A stretch of DNA of 6,266 nt from Candidatus Aenigmatarchaeota archaeon. GTDB taxonomy: Archaea > EX4484-52 > B79-G9. This document shows positions 5,567 to 6,266 of this stretch, in pieces; positions within the stretch are counted from its first letter, which is position 1; each line of letters opens with the position of its first letter. The stretch spans positions 1 to 6,266 of the forward strand of contig JAGLMX010000038.1 in assembly GCA_023139785.1 (NCBI GenBank), given 5' to 3'. Under the pieces are notes generated by a model. The model searched no databases and was not told the origin of the DNA. It worked only from the letters and a program-made list of their open reading frames with translations. A program made the position numbers and the translations under genes.

Positions 5567-5574
5567 TTATATAG
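5567..5574 (+). promoter_or_regulatory. TATA box of the UbiA gene, leaderless
   Basis: TTATATAG is centred about 26 bases before the ATG at 5596, placing the expected transcription start on the start codon. No Shine-Dalgarno sequence precedes the ATG. This suggests that the UbiA gene has its own promoter despite lying only 45 bases after the coiled-coil gene. No T-rich terminator is evident between them. Confidence 0.6.
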
Positions 5575-5595
5575 TTTTCAGGTTAATGAATTGAC

Positions 5596-6266
5596 ATGAA
5601 TACATGCGCATACTGGAGGATACTTCGCGTATCAAACGGGTTTCTCGCGCTTTTTGCAGTTGTTGTAGGGGCTGTTGTATCCGGCGCAGGAATGGATAGC
5701 TTCGTTCTTATAGTATATCTTGCACTTTCTGTTTTTTTGATTTCCGGTGCCGGAATAATTTTGAATGATTATTATGATTATGAAAACGATAAAATAAACG
5801 CTCCAAACAGGCCTTTACCGTCAGGGCAGATTTCAAAAAGAAGCGCTTTGATTTATGCAGCGGTTCTTTTTGCGGCAGGCATTGCGCTTGCAGGGTTTGT
5901 AAACATTTATGTGCTCGGCCTCGCTGTGCTGAACACAGTTCTTGAGTTTCTCTATGCATGGAAGCTCAAGCCCATTGCCCTTTTAGGCAACACTGTTGAC
6001 AGCTGGTTTGCGGCATCAAGTTTCCTTTATGGCGCGCTTATAACCCTTGACTTTGAAATTGTCTGGCTTCTTATTGCAATGTCGTTTTTCGCGAACCTCG
6101 GCAGGGAGATTTACGGGGATATAGAAGATGTTGCAGGAGACAAAAAAGCAGGGGCGAAGACGCTTCCTATTCTGATTGGTGGAAGAAAGGCAACTCTTGC
6201 AGCGCAGGCGGCTATAATTATCGCAATAATTCTTAGCGTACTTCCTTATACACAGGGTTATTTCGG
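5596..6266 (+). CDS. ubiA: UbiA-family prenyltransferase, probable DGGGP synthase (3' partial)
   Basis: Starting from the ATG at 5596, 223 codons remain open to the right edge. An in-frame TGA at 5587 rules out an earlier start. The protein is an integral membrane Mg2+-dependent prenyltransferase of the UbiA superfamily. The first aspartate motif is NDYYDYEND (residues 57-65), followed by APNRPLPSG (69-77). A YxxxLK element, LYAWKLKP..LLGN (119-132), follows. The second aspartate motif is DIEDVAGD (175-182) followed by KTLPI. Hydrophobic helices lie near 15-32, 37-56, 84-101, 104-119, 135-150, 154-168 and 198-217, so roughly the last 60-80 residues are missing. In archaea this form is usually digeranylgeranylglyceryl phosphate synthase, which adds the second geranylgeranyl chain to the glycerol phosphate lipid core. 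Substrate choice cannot be proven from motifs, and other UbiA activities (quinone, heme O, chlorophyll-like) remain possible. No functional tie to the coiled-coil cluster is evident. Confidence 0.9.
   Translation, partial: MNTCAYWRILRVSNGFLALFAVVVGAVVSGAGMDSFVLIVYLALSVFLISGAGIILNDYYDYENDKINAPNRPLPSGQISKRSALIYAAVLFAAGIALAGFVNIYVLGLAVLNTVLEFLYAWKLKPIALLGNTVDSWFAASSFLYGALITLDFEIVWLLIAMSFFANLGREIYGDIEDVAGDKKAGAKTLPILIGGRKATLAAQAAIIIAIILSVLPYTQGYF

Noticed and set aside
5708..5959. 83-codon minus-strand frame inside the UbiA gene
   Set aside because: It is antisense to the first aspartate motif and membrane helices of UbiA, with no features of its own.

Overview
The window most likely comes from an archaeon, plausibly an uncultured lineage of the DPANN type, although no rRNA or ribosomal protein is present to settle this. 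Four signs point that way. TATA-like boxes lie 25-27 bases before start codons with almost no leader (minD at 1339, UbiA at 5596). The UbiA-family enzyme fits the archaeal lipid-ether synthase. The MinD-type ATPase has the archaeal style. The lipoprotein carries short cysteine motifs that I recall from uncultured archaea and candidate-phylum bacteria. Base composition looks uniform, and I see no mobile element, tRNA, rRNA or CRISPR array.

Layout: bases 1-626 (minus) hold the first 208 codons of a cysteine-rich lipoprotein that runs off the left edge. Bases 722-1171 (minus) encode a short-chain flavodoxin-like protein. The gap from 1172 to 1338 is a divergent promoter region. From 1339 to 5550 (plus) lies a tight three-gene cluster: a MinD/ParA-family ATPase, a 75-residue single-pass membrane protein with a coiled-coil tail (25-base gap), and a 1048-residue coiled-coil protein whose start overlaps the previous stop (ATGA). 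Bases 5596-6266 (plus) hold the first 223 codons of a UbiA prenyltransferase with its own leaderless promoter, cut by the right edge.

The most interesting part is the three-gene cluster. The large protein is built from about fourteen consecutive units of 43-46 residues (residues 295-914). These fall into a higher-order A-B-C-X pattern, in which the X units carry a recurring KLFGIKKGK-type motif. A short SHOCT-like helical segment sits near the C-terminus. With a MinD ATPase that ends in a probable amphipathic helix and a small membrane-anchored coiled coil, the cluster looks like a membrane-associated, ATPase-positioned scaffold or cytoskeletal system. That function is inference; only the architecture is visible in the sequence.

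The flavodoxin, lipoprotein and UbiA genes are neighbours with no evident functional tie to the cluster.
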